Source of the DNA: Bacteroidota bacterium
Lineage (GTDB): Bacteria > Bacteroidota > Bacteroidia > JAHEXY01
Reading direction: 5' to 3'
DNA length: 64,000 nucleotides
Assembly: GCA_023251875.1 (NCBI GenBank)
Contig: JAHEXY010000002.1
Coordinates: 371,591 to 435,590 of the forward strand
How positions within the stretch are numbered: position 1 is the first letter of the stretch; every line of letters starts with the position of its first letter. The notes under the pieces are model-generated. The model worked only from the letters and a program-made list of their open reading frames with translations, was not told where the DNA came from and made no database searches. Both the position numbers and the translations under genes were made by a program. Shown in pieces: positions 63,863 to 64,000 of this stretch.

Positions 63863-64000
63863 TTTCAACTCATATACCAAAGAAAGATAGCCCATTCTAC
63901 CAATATAAGGGCCTCCATACGTTTGGTATTGCAAATTGTTTAGCACATTTGAAGCCCCAACCTTTACCGTTAAGTTAATTTTTTTAATCATATAATTAAC
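63863..64000 (-). CDS. TonB-dependent receptor, C-terminal end only
   Basis: The reading frame enters at the right edge and encodes the last ~44 residues (VNYMIKKINLTVKVGASNVL then NNLQYQTYGGPYIGRMGYLS and LVYELK stop). The pattern of a final beta strand preceded by a TVKVGASNVLNNLQYQTYG turn is that of the last barrel strands of a TonB-dependent receptor. The rest lies outside the window. Its 3' end is repeated at 63260-63401. Confidence 0.75.

Overview
The window is AT-rich DNA from a member of the Bacteroidota. The indicators agree: a short 288-residue primary sigma factor, proteins with type IX secretion (T9SS) sorting domains, gliding-motility-type C-termini, TonB receptor/DUF4249 lipoprotein pairs, a FISUMP protein, a Bacteroidota-style porin, an F1Fo ATP synthase cluster without beta and epsilon genes, and promoters of the TAnnTTTG type. 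Start codons lack Shine-Dalgarno sequences. I cannot fix the order or genus. No rRNA, intact tRNA, CRISPR array, integrase or complete insertion sequence was seen.

Layout. 0-6 kb: a collagen-like surface protein cut by the window edge and three T9SS-exported proteins, two of them choice-of-anchor-L paralogues. 6-17 kb: pyruvate dehydrogenase E1 beta, two kynurenine-branch genes (HAAO and ACMSD), a long PurF, an S74-chaperone surface protein, the primary sigma factor, a DUF1571/LysM protein, a GH3-like protein and a LysE exporter. 17-25 kb: hicAB, PhoH, a metallo-hydrolase and a giant TamB-like protein. 25-35 kb: a porin, two tandem TonB receptor + DUF4249 modules and a FISUMP protein. 35-41 kb: an AbiE toxin-antitoxin pair, YifB, and a small insert (RhuM plus a secreted protein) lodged at the 3' end of sucD. 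41-45 kb: sucD, an orphan HicB-like protein and aconitase. 45-50 kb: atpBEFHAG. 50-54 kb: a PLP-fold protein, an MscS channel and an aminomuconate-semialdehyde-dehydrogenase-like ALDH. 54-58 kb: a WDG-repeat T9SS protein, cystathionine beta-synthase, AMP nucleosidase and a methylase remnant. 58-62 kb: heme O synthase and cytochrome oxidase accessory subunits with SCO and DUF420. 62-64 kb: HolA, then TonB-receptor 3' ends around a small lipoprotein.

Central energy metabolism dominates (PDH, TCA cycle, ATP synthase, terminal oxidase). HAAO, ACMSD and the ALDH would together take 3-hydroxyanthranilate to 2-aminomuconate.

The most unusual pattern is architectural. At three places (phoH, sucD, and a TonB receptor at the right edge) a copy of a gene's 3' end lies beyond a small accessory cargo (hicAB; RhuM + secreted protein; a lipoprotein), so that the cargo sits directly behind the intact gene. 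This resembles integration into gene 3' ends, but no recombinase is visible. Two further patterns stand out. A palindromic repeat built on CTCTCC/GGAGAG recurs about nine times, including in-frame inside atpG and the neighbouring gene. G-poor AACAACTA-type leaders lie against the start codons of several energy genes.
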